Source: Adlercreutzia faecimuris (GTDB lineage: Bacteria; Actinomycetota; Coriobacteriia; Coriobacteriales; Eggerthellaceae). From it: a stretch of 64,000 bases of DNA. Every line of letters begins with the position of its first letter. Within the stretch, counting starts at the first letter, position 1. Both the position numbers and the translations under genes were made by a program. The stretch is from the NCBI RefSeq assembly GCF_022669055.1, contig NZ_JAJMLW010000002.1, positions 372,001-436,000 of the forward strand, read 5' to 3'. Positions 46,208 through 54,259 of this stretch are shown here, piece after piece. The notes under the pieces are model-generated. The model saw nothing but the letters and a program-made list of their open reading frames with translations, was not told the origin of the DNA and did not search any database.

Positions 46208-47099
46208 TGACGTCGCATCCGGCTTCTCCATCTCGGGCCTTCTCGACGAGTCCTCCCTCACCCGGGAGAGGTTCCCCATCGTGGAGATCGACGTCGGCGC
46301 CATCGAGGGGCACCCCGCCAACATCGCCTACTCCATGGACGAGAGGTCCATTGCCAACCTCGCCCGCTCGATAGAGAAGGACGGCCTCACCGACATCCCC
46401 CTCGTGCGCAAGCTCGACGACGGGCGCTGGCAGATGATCTCGGGGCACCGCCGGCTCGAAGCGTACCGCCTCCTCGCCTCCGGGGACGACTCCTTCGCGA
46501 GGATCCCGTGCCGCGTCGTGGAGGGGCTCACCGACTCCCAGGCGGTGACGCTCCTCCACACCGCGAACTACTTCGTCCGGGCCCTCACCGTCACCGAGCG
46601 CGCCCGGGCGACGGAGGCGCTCGGGCTTGAGGCGGAGCGCCTGCGTGCGGAGAACCCGGATCTCAAGGGCATGCGCACGGCCGACATCAAGGCCTCGATG
46701 GTCTACGAGCAGACCGGCCGCACCGTGTCGCCCAAGACCATCAGGCGCGAGGAGAAGCTCGCGAAGGTCATCAACGAGAGCCTCTCGCGCCACTGGGCGC
46801 AGGAGGCCGACGAAGGGAGGCTCTCGGCGTCGAGCGTCGACATGCTGAAGGACCTCCCGAAGGAGAAGCAGGCGCGTCTGTTCGCGGGACGCCCTGCCGG
46901 GCTCAACAAGAAGGAGACCACCGACTACCTCAAGGAGGAGCTCGGCGTCGAGGAGGAGGCGGACAGGAGGCTCGTGCGGATCCTCGACGACCTCAGGTCG
47001 TACGCCTCCTCGCACCTCGGCGAGGCGAGCAGCGCCGACCGGAAGGCCGTCGCCGAGATCAAGCGTCTGAGCGCCCGAATCGCCAAGTTGGTGGGATAA
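46194..47099 (+). CDS. parB: ParB-like partition protein
   Basis: A 301-residue centromere-binding protein. The ParB/sulfiredoxin-fold N-terminal domain has NLARSIEKDGLTDIPLVRKL and the nucleotide-binding MISGHRRLEAYRLL near residue 82. It is followed by a helical HTH domain (SMVYEQTGRTVSPKTIRREE) and a C-terminal dimerisation helix. It overlaps parA and shares its operator-controlled promoter. No clear array of parS sites was recognised nearby. A small TCCCC/GGGGA hairpin follows the stop codon. Confidence 0.85.
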   Translation: MSSPSDVASGFSISGLLDESSLTRERFPIVEIDVGAIEGHPANIAYSMDERSIANLARSIEKDGLTDIPLVRKLDDGRWQMISGHRRLEAYRLLASGDDSFARIPCRVVEGLTDSQAVTLLHTANYFVRALTVTERARATEALGLEAERLRAENPDLKGMRTADIKASMVYEQTGRTVSPKTIRREEKLAKVINESLSRHWAQEADEGRLSASSVDMLKDLPKEKQARLFAGRPAGLNKKETTDYLKEELGVEEEADRRLVRILDDLRSYASSHLGEASSADRKAVAEIKRLSARIAKLVG

Positions 47100-47376
47100 G
47101 TCCCCACCTCGGGGATTATCGGCGCTCAGACGCGAAATCCAGCAAGTAGCCCATGGCGTATTACATTTCCATTCCATCGCCATGGCACTTGCCCCCGGAG
47201 GCGTTCGATCAGCTTTGTCGCCGAGCAATTGAGGGGCTCGGCTCCGGCGACTCCGGGGGATGAACCAGGCGGGCTGCCTCGATGCTCGCGAAGCGTCGCT
47301 TCGAGGCTCATCGCCCGGCGGGGGATCCCCCGCGCCCCTGAAGACCTAGAGACTTCCGATGGTTAGGAGAAACATC
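47100..47376. other. Candidate origin of transfer (oriT) region
   Basis: Non-coding region directly ahead of the MobC-like and relaxase genes. It contains an inverted repeat at 47279-47313 (CGAAGCG/GCTTCG core with flanking GATG/CATC), a perfect 16-base palindrome GCGGGGGATCCCCCGC at 47318-47333, and the parB hairpin at its left end. Position and inverted repeats are typical of oriT next to a mobilisation operon. A nick site cannot be assigned. Confidence 0.45.
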
Positions 47377-47796
47377 ATGACCGATACCAACAAGACCCAC
47401 ACCCTGAGCTTCCGCCTCGCCGAGGACGACTACCAGAAGCTCGTGGAGCGCTGCCGCGAGGCGGAGCTCTCGAAATCGAAGTACCTGCGTTACCTGATCC
47501 GCATCCCCGTGGTCACCGAGGGCGAGCATGCGGAGGACGTGCCGTGCCTCGTCCTCGACCGCAAGTCGCTCGCGAGGATCTCCAAGGAGCTCACCCGCTG
47601 GGGCTACCACTACAACCAGGCCGTCCACGCCATGAACTCCATCAACTACTACGTGGCGCACGGCAAGGCGACCTCCGACATCCTCGACGGGAAGGCCGAG
47701 AGCATCGAGTGCGCGCTCATCGACGTCAACGACAACGCCCAGCGCATCGTCTACGAGATCGCAGAGCTGCAGAGCAAGCAGCTCGTACAGGAGTGA
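47377..47796 (+). CDS. MobC-like relaxosome accessory protein
   Basis: A 139-residue protein with an N-terminal ribbon-helix-helix (THTLSFRLAEDDYQKLVERC, then a helix with ELSKSKYLRYLIR) and a C-terminal bundle including the LARISKELTRWGYHYNQAVH segment, which matches the (L)-x-x-(I/L)-(G/S)-x-(N/E)-(L)-N/T-Q-(A/I) pattern of MobC proteins. MobC helps the relaxase melt and nick oriT. ATG 47377 follows TAGGAG. It is two bases ahead of the relaxase gene, and the presumed oriT lies directly upstream. Confidence 0.8.
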   Translation: MTDTNKTHTLSFRLAEDDYQKLVERCREAELSKSKYLRYLIRIPVVTEGEHAEDVPCLVLDRKSLARISKELTRWGYHYNQAVHAMNSINYYVAHGKATSDILDGKAESIECALIDVNDNAQRIVYEIAELQSKQLVQE

Positions 47797-47798
47797 CC

Positions 47799-49031
47799 AT
47801 GCCGATCCTGAAGGTCATATCCGGGCATGGCGGCACCGGGGGCATCCGCAACTACCTGGAGAAGGACGGTCGCGCGCTCGGCCGGGACTTCCTGAACCTG
47901 CCCGTAGAGGAGTGGATCACGGAGGACCGGGGCGGCGCGCCCCTCCGTGTCGAGTGGGACGCCGAGATGGATTCAACTCGCAGGGCCTACGGCACCGACG
48001 CCCCCTGGAAGGGCATGCGGGCGAGAACGTTCAAGCACTTCGTGATCTCGCCTGATCCCGAAGACGCTATAGGCATGGCCCAGCTCCGCGAGCTATCGCA
48101 GACATGGGCGGCCAAGCACTTCGGGTCGCATGAGGTGGCCATCGTCTACCACAACGACAACGAGGGGAACATCCCGCACGCCCATGTCGTGGTCAACAAC
48201 GTCGACCTCAAGACGGGATACCGGCTCCACACCGACCATCCCGAGGATCTGAACCGGGACTTGCAGGACATGGCACGGGAGCGGGGGTTCACGGGGCTCT
48301 CCAACGTGATGCCGGGTCGCGGGGAGAGGAGCCGTGACGAGGGCAGGCCGCGAAGCCGCCAGGGAGTCTACTTCGGGCGCGCCGAGCGTGAGCTCATGCG
48401 CGAGGGCAGCTACTCCTGGGTGGGAGACATACGCGCGCGGGTGGCGCTCGCGAAGAACACCTCCCGAACCGAGGCGGAGTTTCTGGAGGCCCTCGACCGC
48501 CTCGGCTTAGAGGTGTCCGACAACTCCGCCAGCGCCAGGCGGGACGACTGGATATTCGCGTTTGCCGACCAGCCCACGCGGAGGGTGTCCGGCGAGAGGC
48601 TCGGCTACACGTTCGGCAAGCAGATGCTCCGCAGCCGCTTCGAGCGCCAGTCCTCGTATCGTCCGGAAGCAAGGTCGGGACGAGAGATCAAGCATCGTGC
48701 GGCCGAGGCGTTCGAGCTGAACGACCTTCAGGACCTGAGCCGACTCTCGGCCGTGCTTGAGACGTGCGCCAAGTTCGACGTTCGCTACATGGAGGACTTC
48801 GACAGGAGGATCGCGACGCTCGCGAGGCGCGGTCATGAGGACTCCGAGGGCTTCAGGCGGCTGGCAGAGGCGAGGGCGTACGTGGCCGATAACCGGCTCA
48901 TGAACTGGCGCGAGGGAAGCAACGAACCGGCCCCGATGGCTACCCGCAGGCGGGGCGGTCAGGGAGAGGCCAAAAGGCAGAGGGCACAGGAGGCGGAGCG
49001 CATGCGCTACCGAGAGAGGGGCGAGCGATGA
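47799..49031 (+). CDS. MobP-type relaxase
   Basis: A 410-residue DNA-nicking relaxase. FKHFVISPDPED near residue 78 and the HUH-type metal site NIPHAHVVVNNVD near residue 130 are clear, with HEVAIVYHNDNEG in front. The nucleophile is probably a tyrosine in the N-terminal part (Y20 region, NYLEKDGR), as in MOBP proteins. The C-terminal half is basic and ends in an R/E-rich helix (EAKRQRAQEAERMRYRERG). ATG 47799 follows CAGGAG. It is the central enzyme of conjugation for this element, with the T4SS genes at the right end. Confidence 0.88.
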   Translation: MPILKVISGHGGTGGIRNYLEKDGRALGRDFLNLPVEEWITEDRGGAPLRVEWDAEMDSTRRAYGTDAPWKGMRARTFKHFVISPDPEDAIGMAQLRELSQTWAAKHFGSHEVAIVYHNDNEGNIPHAHVVVNNVDLKTGYRLHTDHPEDLNRDLQDMARERGFTGLSNVMPGRGERSRDEGRPRSRQGVYFGRAERELMREGSYSWVGDIRARVALAKNTSRTEAEFLEALDRLGLEVSDNSASARRDDWIFAFADQPTRRVSGERLGYTFGKQMLRSRFERQSSYRPEARSGREIKHRAAEAFELNDLQDLSRLSAVLETCAKFDVRYMEDFDRRIATLARRGHEDSEGFRRLAEARAYVADNRLMNWREGSNEPAPMATRRRGGQGEAKRQRAQEAERMRYRERGER

Positions 49032-49594
49032 TAGTCAAGATCACATACGACGACAAGCGGCTCGACGTGTTCGACACGTCCACGTTCACCCAGGCGATGC
49101 CCCTCGGCAAGCAGAACATGCTCACCAATTTTGAGGTGAGGTTCGACGACATGGCATTCGACGGCCTTTGGCTGACAGCGCACAGCTACCTCGCAGACGA
49201 GGCGTTCAAGAAGGAGGCCACCGAAGGAGAAGTGCCGGTTGCGCGGCGCACCAAAGGGTGGCGCTTCCTGCTCGCATCGTCCGAGGAGCTCAACCACGTG
49301 GAGCTCGTCGTGGTGGACGGAGAGGCGATCGTCAAACGGGTGCTCGGGGAGCTCGTGGACCTCCAGAGCTTCGACGAGAAGGCATACGAGTGCATCGGCT
49401 CATCGTCCAAGGGGCTTCACGAGCGCATCCGCGAGCTCTACCTCTATCTGCAGAAGACGACTGGTGAGATGGAGCCGTGCGTTCCAGGGATCCCGAGGCA
49501 GGTTGCAACGAAGGTGATGTCGCTCGGGGCCGAGGAGGTCGCAGAAGACGAGATGGACGAGGAATGGGGTGATCTCGATGAGGCTGGTTGGTAG
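49028..49594 (+). CDS. Hypothetical protein of the mobilisation operon
   Basis: A 188-residue soluble acidic protein that I do not recognise. It overlaps the relaxase stop by four bases (ATGA), indicating translational coupling. The N-terminus is beta-rich (MIVKITYDDKRLDVFDTSTF), the middle holds VARRTKGWRFLLASSEELNH, and the C-terminus is Glu/Asp-rich. No membrane segment or cysteine cluster. Its position suggests an accessory role in transfer. Confidence 0.6.
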   Translation: MIVKITYDDKRLDVFDTSTFTQAMPLGKQNMLTNFEVRFDDMAFDGLWLTAHSYLADEAFKKEATEGEVPVARRTKGWRFLLASSEELNHVELVVVDGEAIVKRVLGELVDLQSFDEKAYECIGSSSKGLHERIRELYLYLQKTTGEMEPCVPGIPRQVATKVMSLGAEEVAEDEMDEEWGDLDEAGW

Positions 49595-49637
49595 CTTCGT
49601 GCGTTTCTTGATCAAGGCAGTATTCCGATTCATGTAG
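49578..49637 (+). CDS. Possible 19-residue hydrophobic, basic peptide
   Basis: Overlaps the end of the preceding gene and has GGGGTGA seven bases before its ATG. The peptide MRLVGSFVRFLIKAVFRFM is an amphipathic, cationic stretch. It could simply be a chance frame or a coupling ORF for the lipoprotein gene that starts 12 bases later. Confidence 0.25.
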   Translation: MRLVGSFVRFLIKAVFRFM

Positions 49638-49649
49638 GGAGTGGTTGAT

Positions 49650-50345
49650 ATGAACAAGATCCTCGATAAGCTCAAAGGTGTAAGCACGTGCAGGGTTGCC
49701 GCTATTGTCGCAACGCTCCTGCTTGCCGTCCTGGTCGCAGGCTTGGCGGCTTGCTCGGCAGCCACGTTCTCAAGTGAGGCCGGCGCCGTGAAAGCCGTCG
49801 GGGACGCGGCTGCAGGCATCATCGACGAGGCGCGAGGGATCGAGTTCCCGGAGCAGGGAGACGAGGACAATGAGGCGTCTGAGTCGAGTCCTCAAGATGC
49901 CGAGGACGCAGAACCCGATAGCGGGGACGCGCCTTCGAGGCCTTCGCCGGAGCCAGGAATCGCAGATCGAGCACAGGCATCAGGCGGCACCGGCGACCCC
50001 GGTGGCTCCTCACAGAACACGGGAAGCGCCTACTCTGCGGGTTCCGCCCAAGCGCCCGCACAGCAGAAGAAGTGGGTTGAGGACACCGAGCAGGTCTGGG
50101 TTGAGGACAAGGCCGCATGGTCTGAGCAGGTGCCCGTCTACGGCACGAAGGAGGTGTCCATCTGCAACATCTGCGGACAGGACATCACGGGCAACACGTC
50201 GGCGCACGGCAAGGCCCATATGATCGCAGGAGAAGGCTCGGGGCACCACAGCGAGGTGCGTCGAGAGGTCACCGGCTACAACACGGTGAGCCACCCCGCA
50301 GAGGGCCACTGGGAGACCCGCGTCGTCGGTGGCCATTGGGAATGA
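49650..50345 (+). CDS. Predicted lipoprotein with C-terminal Cys/His domain
   Basis: A 231-residue exported protein. The N-terminus has a basic part, a long hydrophobic segment (VAAIVATLLLAVLVAGLAAC) and a lipobox LAAC, so Cys is the likely lipidation site. A long acidic/Pro/Ser linker (about 60-140) follows. The C-terminal domain has two tandem motifs KKWVEDTEQVWVEDKAAW and SICNICGQDITGNTSAHGKA with further His (HMIAGEGSGHHSE), a possible zinc site, and ends in a repeated EGHWETRVVGGHWE. ATG 49650 follows GGGAG. Transfer-associated role is likely from location; function unknown. Confidence 0.55.
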   Translation: MNKILDKLKGVSTCRVAAIVATLLLAVLVAGLAACSAATFSSEAGAVKAVGDAAAGIIDEARGIEFPEQGDEDNEASESSPQDAEDAEPDSGDAPSRPSPEPGIADRAQASGGTGDPGGSSQNTGSAYSAGSAQAPAQQKKWVEDTEQVWVEDKAAWSEQVPVYGTKEVSICNICGQDITGNTSAHGKAHMIAGEGSGHHSEVRREVTGYNTVSHPAEGHWETRVVGGHWE

Positions 50346-50419
50346 TGCATATAAGCTGCAGCAATTTCAGGCCATAGCCGGACAATGGCCAGACGCCTCG
50401 AAGAGAAAGGGAAAGAACT

Positions 50420-50629
50420 ATGACAGATGCAGAGGCATTGAAGCTGCAGGATACGATAGGGTCGGCGCTGAGGGTTTTCGCCGGAGTGGAGCAGTCTCTC
50501 GGATACGTCGATGAGTCATCGAGCGATTACCACATGAGCCATATGCTCGCAGATGTTATGAGGGAAGAGATAATGAAGGTCATGAAAGCGTTCCCCGAGA
50601 GCTGGAAGGAGGAGATCATCGTCTTCTAG
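50420..50629 (+). CDS. Small hypothetical protein
   Basis: A 69-residue acidic helical protein (MTDAEALKLQDTIGSALRVF, ending ESWKEEIIVF). AAAGGGAAAG precedes the ATG. No family recognised. It is followed by a strong terminator. Confidence 0.5.
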   Translation: MTDAEALKLQDTIGSALRVFAGVEQSLGYVDESSSDYHMSHMLADVMREEIMKVMKAFPESWKEEIIVF

Positions 50630-50667
50630 CCTAGGTCTATGCTGCAAGCCGTACATGGCCTCCATTG

Positions 50668-50698
50668 CGGGCGGGGACGCACCATGCGTCCCCGCCCG
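50668..50698. terminator. Bidirectional hairpin terminator
   Basis: Thirteen-base perfect arms CGGGCGGGGACGC and GCGTCCCCGCCCG around ACCAT, between two convergent genes. T-runs are weak on both sides. Confidence 0.7.
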
Positions 50699-50712
50699 TA
50701 TTCGTAGCCCCG

Positions 50713-51213
50713 CTATCTCCGCTCAGCGCTTCGGTTCCTTCCGGCAGCCATGTTGAGGGCCCAATAGAGACATCCTCCTAGCATGTAGGCAATGAGATCA
50801 AAGGGATCGCCGACGCTGTCAGTCAGGAAAGCAGGGGCAACGAGCTCCCAGAAGAGGCCGCACAGAAAAATGAAAACGAGTATCGTAGGCAAGCGCTTGA
50901 ACCTGACGTCCGGCTTGACGAGGTCTATCAAGAGATTGGTATAAGCGAGGAAGGCGGTTCCGCCCAGGAAGTCGTTCGCATGGCATTGGAGCAAGTAGCC
51001 CACCAGATCGCCATCTGGGGATGAATACCATGGCTTTATTAGGAACTCGTTCGCCTCGAAAAGGACAAAGCAGATAGCGAGAGCGGAAGAGTCCAGAGCA
51101 AGGTATCGTCCCGACAGCTTGGCGTTGTGCTGGAGCTGAGAGCAGGTGGCCACGACAAACTTCCTTAGGCCGTTGCGGCGAGAATCCTCCTGCCCCATAT
51201 CAGAAGGCTGCAT
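50713..51213 (-). CDS. Predicted membrane protein, VanZ-like architecture
   Basis: A 166-residue protein with four hydrophobic segments (LALDSSALAICFVLFEANEF, GGTAFLAYTNLLIDLV, LPTILVFIFLCGLFWELV, DLIAYMLGGCLYWALNMA). The order CHANDFLGG, FWELVAPAF and DPFDLIAYMLG resembles small membrane proteins near the VanZ group, where D and W-E positions recur. No enzymatic function can be given. ATG 51213 lies three bases after the stop of a 29-residue membrane peptide gene. Confidence 0.5.
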   Translation of the reverse strand: MQPSDMGQEDSRRNGLRKFVVATCSQLQHNAKLSGRYLALDSSALAICFVLFEANEFLIKPWYSSPDGDLVGYLLQCHANDFLGGTAFLAYTNLLIDLVKPDVRFKRLPTILVFIFLCGLFWELVAPAFLTDSVGDPFDLIAYMLGGCLYWALNMAAGRNRSAERR

Positions 51214-51216
51214 GCG

Positions 51217-51306
51217 CTATCCGCAGAATGCGAACAGGGCAAGCCCGAAGGCGATGCCCAGAGCGATCACGAAGACCCACCAACAGCATCCATGGTTGTT
51301 GTTCAT
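51217..51306 (-). CDS. 29-residue single-span membrane peptide
   Basis: A short gene on the minus strand with AGGGAAAGG five to six bases before the ATG at 51306. The product starts MNNNHGCCWWVFVIALGIAF and ends in a hydrophobic GLALFAFCG, i.e. one membrane span with a Cys-Cys-Trp-Trp edge. It is three bases upstream of the 166-residue membrane protein gene, so the two are probably translated together. Confidence 0.55.
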   Translation of the reverse strand: MNNNHGCCWWVFVIALGIAFGLALFAFCG

Positions 51307-51374
51307 GCTAGCCTTTCCCTAGAGATTCGATCGAAACGATTATATCCGCTGAAGCTTCCCGATCTTGCGCATTC

Positions 51375-51385
51375 ATGGGACACCC
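51375..51385 (-). repeat. GGGTGTCCCAT, copy 3 (inverted)
   Basis: The reverse complement of the words at 34352 and 44093, located 63 bases ahead of the gene at 51448. Confidence 0.4.
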
Positions 51386-51447
51386 CCGCACGTGGTAGAA
51401 GGCTAACATGGCAGCATGATTCCTTATCCGACAAAGAGGAGCTGCGA

Positions 51448-52017
51448 ATGGCGAGAATAGGCTGCCCTTGCGGCGGGTGTATCTCGAACACCTCCGACGG
51501 CGACGAGGTCGAATACTATTTCATGGCGGACGCGATGCTGAAGGAAAACTGGGAATCTAAGGCCTTCTTCGACATCCAGTACAGCGACCTGGCCACCGAG
51601 ATCTGGAAATGCGACATATGCGACAGGATGCTGTTCTTCGAGGACGGAGCATCCGTGACGAGGTACATGAAGCGCATCGATGTTGACACTCTCACACCCT
51701 CCGACCTCGAAGCCGAGCATGTGGAGGGAATCTGCTACAACAACCTTTTGTTCAACGAGGTAGACCGTCACTTCACTTGGAGGAACGAAAGAGACGAATG
51801 CCCCGAGTACGCCTTCTTCGAAGACATGCCGGACGGCCACGACCTCCTGACCCCGGAAATCATGTTCAGAGAGGTGTTCAGTCACGAGAACGGCAGGTTC
51901 CGCAACTGGTGGTACGCGCGGCTGTATGATGACCTGCTCGTTTTCTATTCTCCCTACAAGGAAGATGGCGGCAAGCCTGTCAAGGCGTGGAGGCGCTACG
52001 AGCAGGTGTGGAATTGA
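51448..52017 (+). CDS. Hypothetical protein with paired CxxC motifs
   Basis: A 189-residue protein of unknown family. It begins MARIGCPCGGCISNTSDGDE and carries a second pair in IWKCDICDRMLFF, a plausible zinc-ribbon. The rest is acidic and aromatic (RNWWYARLYDDLLVFYSPYK). ATG 51448 follows AGAGGAG. It is followed after 83 bases by the two-gene cassette and may belong with it. Confidence 0.5.
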   Translation: MARIGCPCGGCISNTSDGDEVEYYFMADAMLKENWESKAFFDIQYSDLATEIWKCDICDRMLFFEDGASVTRYMKRIDVDTLTPSDLEAEHVEGICYNNLLFNEVDRHFTWRNERDECPEYAFFEDMPDGHDLLTPEIMFREVFSHENGRFRNWWYARLYDDLLVFYSPYKEDGGKPVKAWRRYEQVWN

Positions 52018-52100
52018 TGCTTGAAGCCCGGTTAGCTTCCAACTCGGGCGGTTTAAGCAAATCGAGGCCTTAAAATAGTATCCAAGTTTTAGGAGGATCT

Positions 52101-52775
52101 ATGAGGAAGTCTCTGATAATCGTTTGCGGCGATTCCGACAGGAAGTACGCAACTTACATCCAGCAGCTGATAAGCGCCTTCGACGACGAGGGCGACGAAA
52201 TCGTGGGAACGAGGGACGGCAGCGTCGATGCCGTCGTCTGGGACGAGAAGCACTACCTCGACAACATGAAGAAGTTGAACTCCTCGAACCACATCCTGTT
52301 CATCGGGGACACCAATGCCGCCAAGGAAGCGCGTTGCAACATGGACGTGAGATTCGACGAATTAGGCATGAGCTATGGATGGCTCGGCACGCAGGCTTTC
52401 ATGCGAGTAGCCGACAACTCGCTTAACAAGGACAATTACGAGCACTTCAAAGAGCTGTGCGCGAAGTATGGCAAGAGCTTCGAGAAGGAGCTGGATCTGC
52501 ATTTCAGCCCCAAGGAAGCTTCGAATGTTGGCAAGACGGCAGAAGAGGTCAAGCCGATTGATTTCCTGCCTGTGCCGCTAGGCTTTCTTTCTCCGGTTCT
52601 TGGCGTAGCTTCCGCAGTGGCAATGCACGGGAAGACCGTTGTAGACGCAGCTGGCCAGGCTCTGAACTTCGGAGGTGATCTGCTTCAAGCGGGCCAGGCG
52701 AAGGATCAGCAATACTCCCTTCTCTCGCTCATCGTTTACATGGATGCTCTTCCGGAGTTCTTGGGCGAGAGATGA
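52101..52775 (+). CDS. Rossmann/TIR-like protein, first gene of a two-gene cassette
   Basis: A 224-residue protein I do not recognise by name. The first 105 residues alternate strands and helices: SLIIVCGDSDRKYATYIQQL, DAVVWDEKHYLDNMKKLNSS, NHILFIGDTN, then DELGMSYGWLGTQAFMRV. The order resembles flavodoxin/TIR-like sensor domains, with E in VWDEKHY or in FDELG as candidate active residues. The C-terminus (DFLPVPLGFLSPVLGVASAV) is a possible membrane-inserting segment. AGGAGG stands seven bases before ATG 52101 and TAGTAT upstream could be a -10. It overlaps the next gene by four bases. A TIR assignment is tentative. Confidence 0.45.
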   Translation: MRKSLIIVCGDSDRKYATYIQQLISAFDDEGDEIVGTRDGSVDAVVWDEKHYLDNMKKLNSSNHILFIGDTNAAKEARCNMDVRFDELGMSYGWLGTQAFMRVADNSLNKDNYEHFKELCAKYGKSFEKELDLHFSPKEASNVGKTAEEVKPIDFLPVPLGFLSPVLGVASAVAMHGKTVVDAAGQALNFGGDLLQAGQAKDQQYSLLSLIVYMDALPEFLGER

Positions 52776-54259
52776 GCGACGGGTTCAAAGACGGCTATGA
52801 GTTCTATGTAAGAACTGCTGGCGCACAGCTTGCCGCACTGACCGAGTCAGCGCGCATAGAAGCAATAGACCGTGAGATAGAAAAACTCTATCGCGAGATC
52901 GCAGAACTTGGCACGAACAAAACCGTTGAGACGCTGAGCGGCGACATCGCCGAGTTCTACCATGCCGACACCTTCAACATCGACGCGATACTCAACGACT
53001 CGTCCAATCGTGCGTACGTGCCACGCATCAACACCTTCGCTTCTCCCGATGTCGTATTGGATACCGGCGAGGCATTTCAGATCAAGTACTACGCAGATGG
53101 CGCAAAAAGCGCCAGGGCGCAAGCCGTTTCCCTAGAAGAGGCATCTCGCAATCCCCATACAAGCTCCGGGGCGATTAAGACTCTTGCATCCGATGGAGCA
53201 ACGGGGTCGGATCCCATCTACGATGGAATGGGGAGGCTCATCCCCGATGGTCAACTGGACGAAGCAGACGTGTTCCTCGACCAGAAGATCGTCAAGGAAT
53301 CCGTTGTGCGGCCAGATGAAGTAAGGCGCTACTCCGAAACGAAGGAAAAGCTCACCAGCACCGTCTCCGATAGGGACGGGATCTCCTCCAAAGGGCTCTC
53401 ACGCGAGGAATCGAAGCAGCTCGCGAGGGAGTCGAAAGAGGGCTCGCTCGATCTTGCAAATCACGGCATTTCAGCCGATCAGCTGATGGAGGCGAAGCAC
53501 ATCGCCAAGGCGTCCCTCAAGGCGGGCCTCTCTGCAGCCGCGATCGCGGCATTGTTGCAGGCGGCCCCTAGCATCATTGAGTCTATCCAAGAGCTTGCAC
53601 AAGAAGGGTCTATCGACCTCGGTCGCTTGCAGGAAGACGGCGCAGACACGGTGGCTGCAGGTGGTTCAGCATTCGTGACGGGTGCACTTACCGCTGCTCT
53701 GACCGACATGGCTCAATCGGGAAAGCTCGGCGAGTCCCTTGTAGGGCTTCCCTCTGCAGTGATCGCAAGCGCCACCGTGATCGCATTCAACGCTTTGAAG
53801 AACGGCATCAGGATGGCTCATGGCGATATGGATCAACGATCTTACGCCGATGCCATTTTGAACGATACATTCATCGCTTCCTGCGCCCTTGCATCGGGAA
53901 TGTTGGGGCAGGCAGCATGCCCCATTCCCGCACTTGGTTACATGCTTGGGAGCTTTGTTGGCTCGGCTGTTGGTGGCCTCACGTACCAAGCCGGAAAGCA
54001 AGCGTTCATATCGTTCTCCGTGGAGCACGGTGCCACGTTCTTTGGGCTTGTAGACCAAGACTACGAGCTTCCAGACCCGGTCTTGAGCGAGATAGGGCTG
54101 GACGTCTTCGAGTATGACCGGTTCGCGTTCGAGCAACCCGCCCTGGATGGCTTCGCCCCAAGCTATGCAGAGATTGAGATGTCCGAAGGGCCGAAGCCCG
54201 CCATAACGCTTCCTCGCCGTGGGGTCATCGCTGTTGGGAAAGTCGGCTATGTTCTATAG
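52772..54259 (+). CDS. Large protein with glycine-rich membrane segments, second gene of cassette
   Basis: A 495-residue protein, unassigned. The N-terminal third is soluble with LSGDIAEFYHADTFNIDAIL near residue 55 and DTGEAFQIKYYADGAKSARA near 108, a motif pair that looks conserved. After a charged linker come several Gly/Ala-rich hydrophobic stretches (ASLKAGLSAAAIAALLQAAP, GGSAFVTGALTAALTDMA, SAVIASATVIAFNAL, and YMLGSFVGSAVGGLTYQAGK), the pattern of glycine-zipper pore-forming proteins. It overlaps the upstream gene by four bases (ATGA) and its 3' end overlaps the convergent sortase gene by 35 bases. A membrane-attacking effector is possible but only inferred. Confidence 0.5.
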   Translation: MSDGFKDGYEFYVRTAGAQLAALTESARIEAIDREIEKLYREIAELGTNKTVETLSGDIAEFYHADTFNIDAILNDSSNRAYVPRINTFASPDVVLDTGEAFQIKYYADGAKSARAQAVSLEEASRNPHTSSGAIKTLASDGATGSDPIYDGMGRLIPDGQLDEADVFLDQKIVKESVVRPDEVRRYSETKEKLTSTVSDRDGISSKGLSREESKQLARESKEGSLDLANHGISADQLMEAKHIAKASLKAGLSAAAIAALLQAAPSIIESIQELAQEGSIDLGRLQEDGADTVAAGGSAFVTGALTAALTDMAQSGKLGESLVGLPSAVIASATVIAFNALKNGIRMAHGDMDQRSYADAILNDTFIASCALASGMLGQAACPIPALGYMLGSFVGSAVGGLTYQAGKQAFISFSVEHGATFFGLVDQDYELPDPVLSEIGLDVFEYDRFAFEQPALDGFAPSYAEIEMSEGPKPAITLPRRGVIAVGKVGYVL

